Positions 3,815 to 5,867 of a stretch of DNA of 5,867 nt are shown piece after piece; position 1 is the first letter of the stretch, and every line of letters starts with the position of its first letter. Origin of the DNA: Ignavibacteriales bacterium (lineage in GTDB: Bacteria > Bacteroidota > Ignavibacteria > Ignavibacteriales > Melioribacteraceae); NCBI GenBank assembly GCA_007280825.1, contig QYQI01000074.1, positions 1 to 5,867 on the forward strand, read 5' to 3'. The position numbers and the translations under genes are program-made. The notes under the pieces were generated by a model. The model saw only the letters and a program-made list of their open reading frames with translations, searched no databases and had not been told where the DNA came from.

Positions 3815-5867
3815 TATTTTTGATAGTAACCGTTTCTTTGTGCAATGCACAATCCCCGCACGGGAATAAATTTAACCGTGATTGCCAGGATTGTCATATT
3901 AGTGATTCATGGAAAGTAAACCTTTCTAAAATTAATTTTAAGCATGAAGAAACCGGATTTACACTTACCGGCCAGCACAAAATTGTTACTTGCCGAGCAT
4001 GTCATTCATCATTAAATTTTACTTCTAGTAAAAACAAATCTCAATGTTTTAATTGTCACGAAGATATTCACGAAAATTCAGTTGGGAAAAACTGCGTTAG
4101 ATGTCATGATACTAGGACATGGGTCATAGAAAAAATTACTGATTTACATCGTATGTCTCGATTCCCGCTAATAGGAAATCATACCAAAGCAAATTGCAAT
4201 CAATGTCATCAATCTTCTTCCAAATTAAGATTTAATCCAATCGGTATAAATTGCTTCGATTGCCATTCAGTTAATTATTATGCAACTAAAAATCCGAATC
4301 ATATGAATGCAAATTTTTCGATGGATTGTCAGAAATGTCATAGTCTAATGTCTCCAATGTGGTCTACAACATCTGTAACTCATGATTTTTTCCCTTTAAC
4401 TGGATCGCACATCATTTCAAATTGTTTTGCATGTCATATGAAAACAAGTTATAAAGGATTATCTCAAGATTGCTATTCATGTCATAAGCAGAAATATGAA
4501 TCTGTAAGTTCTCCAAATCATATGATGATGAATTTTTCTAAAGACTGCAAGCTATGTCATACTACAACCGGCGGCTGGAAACCAGCGAGTTTTACTAACC
4601 ATGATTCTTATTATCCTTTACTCGGTGCTCATAATACAATTAGAAATAATTGTTCTCAATGTCATTCAACCGGCTATAGTTCTCCGGCACGTCAGTGTGC
4701 AAACTGTCATCAGCAAAATTATAATTCTACAACTAATCCAAATCATCAAGGTGCCGGTTTCTCAACAGATTGCATTTCATGTCATTCTCAATCTGCTTGG
4801 AAACCATCTACATATGATCATGATGGAAATTTATTCCCAATATATTCCGGTTCACACAATGGTAAATGGAATATATGTTCTGATTGCCATATTGATCCGG
4901 CTAATTATAAAAATTTTGAATGTATCAATTGTCACTCACATGCAAAGGCAGATACTGATTCTAAACATGCAGGAGTGAATGGATATTCATATCAAAGCAG
5001 ATCATGCTATGCTTGCCATCCACGTGGTTCTAAAGATGGGGTAATAAACCACTTATTAACTAATTTTCCGTTAATAGGCGCACATGTAAACGTTTCTTGT
5101 ACTCAGTGTCATCAAACTAGTTATGCCGGAACTTCCACTCAATGTATTTCTTGTCATCAAAGTAAATTGACAGTTGCACCAAACCACGTTGCACAAAATT
5201 ATCCGCAAGATTGTAAACAGTGTCATACTCCCGTAGATTGGAAACAAATAAGCTTTAATCACAGCACAACAAGTTTTCCTTTGGTCGGATCGCATGTTAA
5301 TGTTAACTGCAACTCATGTCATACAACTAAACTAGCAGGGATTTCACAAGATTGTTATTCATGTCATCAAGCGAAATATAATAGTGCACTAAATCATGTT
5401 GCACAAGGTTACCCAACTGATTGTGCAAAGTGCCATACAACAGTTGCATGGAATGCAGTTACATTCAATCATTCAACGACAGTATTTCCTTTAACCGGAT
5501 CTCATGTTACTGTTAGTTGTTCGCTATGTCATACCACTGGATATTCTGGTGGAACACCAACAACATGTATATCATGTCATCAAACAAAATATAATTCTGC
5601 ACTTAATCATCTTGCACAAGGTTACCCAACTGATTGTACGAAGTGCCATACAACAGTAGCTTGGAACGCAGTTACATTCAATCATTCAACGACAGTATTT
5701 CCTTTAACAGGTTCTCATGTTACTGTTAGTTGTTCGCTATGTCATACCACTGGATATTCCGGTGGAACACCAACAACTTGCATATCATGTCATCAAACAA
5801 AATATAATAGTGCACTAAATCATGTTGCACAAGGTTACCCAACTGATTGTACGAAGTGCCATACAAC
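3793..5867 (+). CDS. Giant secreted multiheme c-type cytochrome, at least 28 hemes (3' partial)
   Basis: ATG 3793 has a GAGGT ribosome binding site three bases upstream and starts a clear signal peptide (MRRLSFVIFLIVTVSLCNA, cleavage before Gln20). The frame stays open to the window end: 691 complete codons, no stop, 28 CxxCH motifs. The Cys in the signal peptide is preceded by Leu, so a lipobox is unlikely. After one lone heme there are nine three-heme modules of 68-79 residues: FxH...FPLxGxH-x5-CxxCH, CxxCH, NH...DCxxCH, then usually Trp. The last units repeat almost exactly at DNA level (period 213 bases). In a repeat unit three non-motif His accompany three hemes, enough for bis-His ligation of all. 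Hemes 14-16 are an unusual module with extra His and a CYACHPRG motif. It overlaps the previous gene by 22 bases in another frame. Likely role: a long heme wire at the cell surface or across the periplasm. Outer-membrane anchoring cannot be judged because the C-terminus is missing. Confidence 0.93.
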   Translation, partial: MRRLSFVIFLIVTVSLCNAQSPHGNKFNRDCQDCHISDSWKVNLSKINFKHEETGFTLTGQHKIVTCRACHSSLNFTSSKNKSQCFNCHEDIHENSVGKNCVRCHDTRTWVIEKITDLHRMSRFPLIGNHTKANCNQCHQSSSKLRFNPIGINCFDCHSVNYYATKNPNHMNANFSMDCQKCHSLMSPMWSTTSVTHDFFPLTGSHIISNCFACHMKTSYKGLSQDCYSCHKQKYESVSSPNHMMMNFSKDCKLCHTTTGGWKPASFTNHDSYYPLLGAHNTIRNNCSQCHSTGYSSPARQCANCHQQNYNSTTNPNHQGAGFSTDCISCHSQSAWKPSTYDHDGNLFPIYSGSHNGKWNICSDCHIDPANYKNFECINCHSHAKADTDSKHAGVNGYSYQSRSCYACHPRGSKDGVINHLLTNFPLIGAHVNVSCTQCHQTSYAGTSTQCISCHQSKLTVAPNHVAQNYPQDCKQCHTPVDWKQISFNHSTTSFPLVGSHVNVNCNSCHTTKLAGISQDCYSCHQAKYNSALNHVAQGYPTDCAKCHTTVAWNAVTFNHSTTVFPLTGSHVTVSCSLCHTTGYSGGTPTTCISCHQTKYNSALNHLAQGYPTDCTKCHTTVAWNAVTFNHSTTVFPLTGSHVTVSCSLCHTTGYSGGTPTTCISCHQTKYNSALNHVAQGYPTDCTKCHT
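3937..5385 (+). repeat. Diverged three-heme modules of the giant cytochrome
   Basis: The third-heme Cys codons fall at 3883, 4093, 4327, 4546, 4771, 5008, 5212 and 5422, giving module lengths of 204-237 bases (68-79 residues). Similarity between copies is obvious in protein (NH...DCxxCH...W...H...FPLxGxH) but weak in DNA. The copies become more alike toward the 3' end, leading into the exact tandem array that follows. Confidence 0.8.
5386..5867 (+). repeat. 213-bp near-identical tandem repeat encoding three hemes per unit
   Basis: Unit A is 5386-5598, unit B 5599-5811, and unit C starts at 5812 and is cut by the window end after 56 bases. Each unit is 71 codons, in frame, with three CxxCH motifs and three further His. 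Comparing by eye, A and B differ at 14 of 213 positions (about 93% identical), mostly silent. The unit before A is 210 bases long and much more diverged. The array probably continues past the window. Confidence 0.93.

Noticed and set aside
3826..3852. Lipoprotein signal (lipobox) in the giant cytochrome
   Set aside because: The Cys in the signal peptide is preceded by Leu where Gly, Ala or Ser is needed; cleavage after CNA by signal peptidase I fits better.
4601..4978. 125-residue hydrophobic open frame on the + strand
   Set aside because: It lies in another frame inside the continuous giant-cytochrome frame. Its Ile/Leu-rich look arises from shifted reading of AT-rich codons around TGTCAT, and it has no recognisable domain.
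5071..5295. Minus-strand open frames at 5071-5295 and 2330-2551
   Set aside because: They are antisense to regular CxxCH repeats; the repeat coding explains the absence of stops.
5386..5867. CRISPR-like or other non-coding tandem repeat
   Set aside because: The unit is 213 bases, in frame, codes for heme motifs throughout and has no variable spacers.

Overview
This AT-rich window (about two thirds A+T by eye) holds four tightly packed genes, all on the + strand. They read as one operon for moving electrons between the NAD(P)H pool and a very large set of c-type hemes outside the cytoplasm. Low G+C, weak ribosome binding sites, and the style of the multiheme cytochromes (an LEG-x-x-NC-x-x-CH opening block, then H-x-x-T-x-F-x-L-x-G-x-H-x5-C-x-x-CH modules) suggest the Ignavibacteria / Bacteroidota / Chlorobi side of the tree. 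That placement is from memory of family style, not from a search.

Layout. (1) 2-874, the 3' part of a membrane protein whose start lies before the window. Two helices each carry a His pair 14 residues apart, the spacing of two stacked b hemes. (2) 897-2237, a membrane-anchored cytoplasmic iron-sulfur flavoprotein: one N-terminal helix, a two-cluster ferredoxin domain, and a thioredoxin-reductase-fold FAD/NAD(P) domain without the redox CxxC. Its parts are in circularly permuted order, and each cluster motif lacks one of its usual Cys. (3) About 2225-3814, a secreted cytochrome with 20 CxxCH motifs. (4) 3793 to the window end, a second secreted cytochrome with 28 CxxCH motifs in the 691 residues visible and no stop yet. 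Its 3' part is a 213-bp near-identical tandem repeat encoding three hemes per unit.

Proposed working (inference): NAD(P)H gives a hydride to FAD in protein 2, its clusters pass single electrons to the b hemes of protein 1, these cross the membrane, and the periplasmic cytochromes 3 and 4 carry them outward. The reverse direction, electron uptake to reduce NAD(P)+, is equally possible. Both cytochromes are built from the same three-heme module of about 68-80 residues, each supplying about as many non-motif His as hemes, as expected for all bis-His ligation. The module phase continues across the gene 3/gene 4 boundary, as if one long cytochrome had been split by a new start and signal peptide.

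There is no gene-free stretch longer than 22 bases, no RNA gene, no insertion sequence, no CRISPR array and no convincing terminator. The promoter must lie upstream of the window. No heme-attachment genes, porin or regulator are visible.
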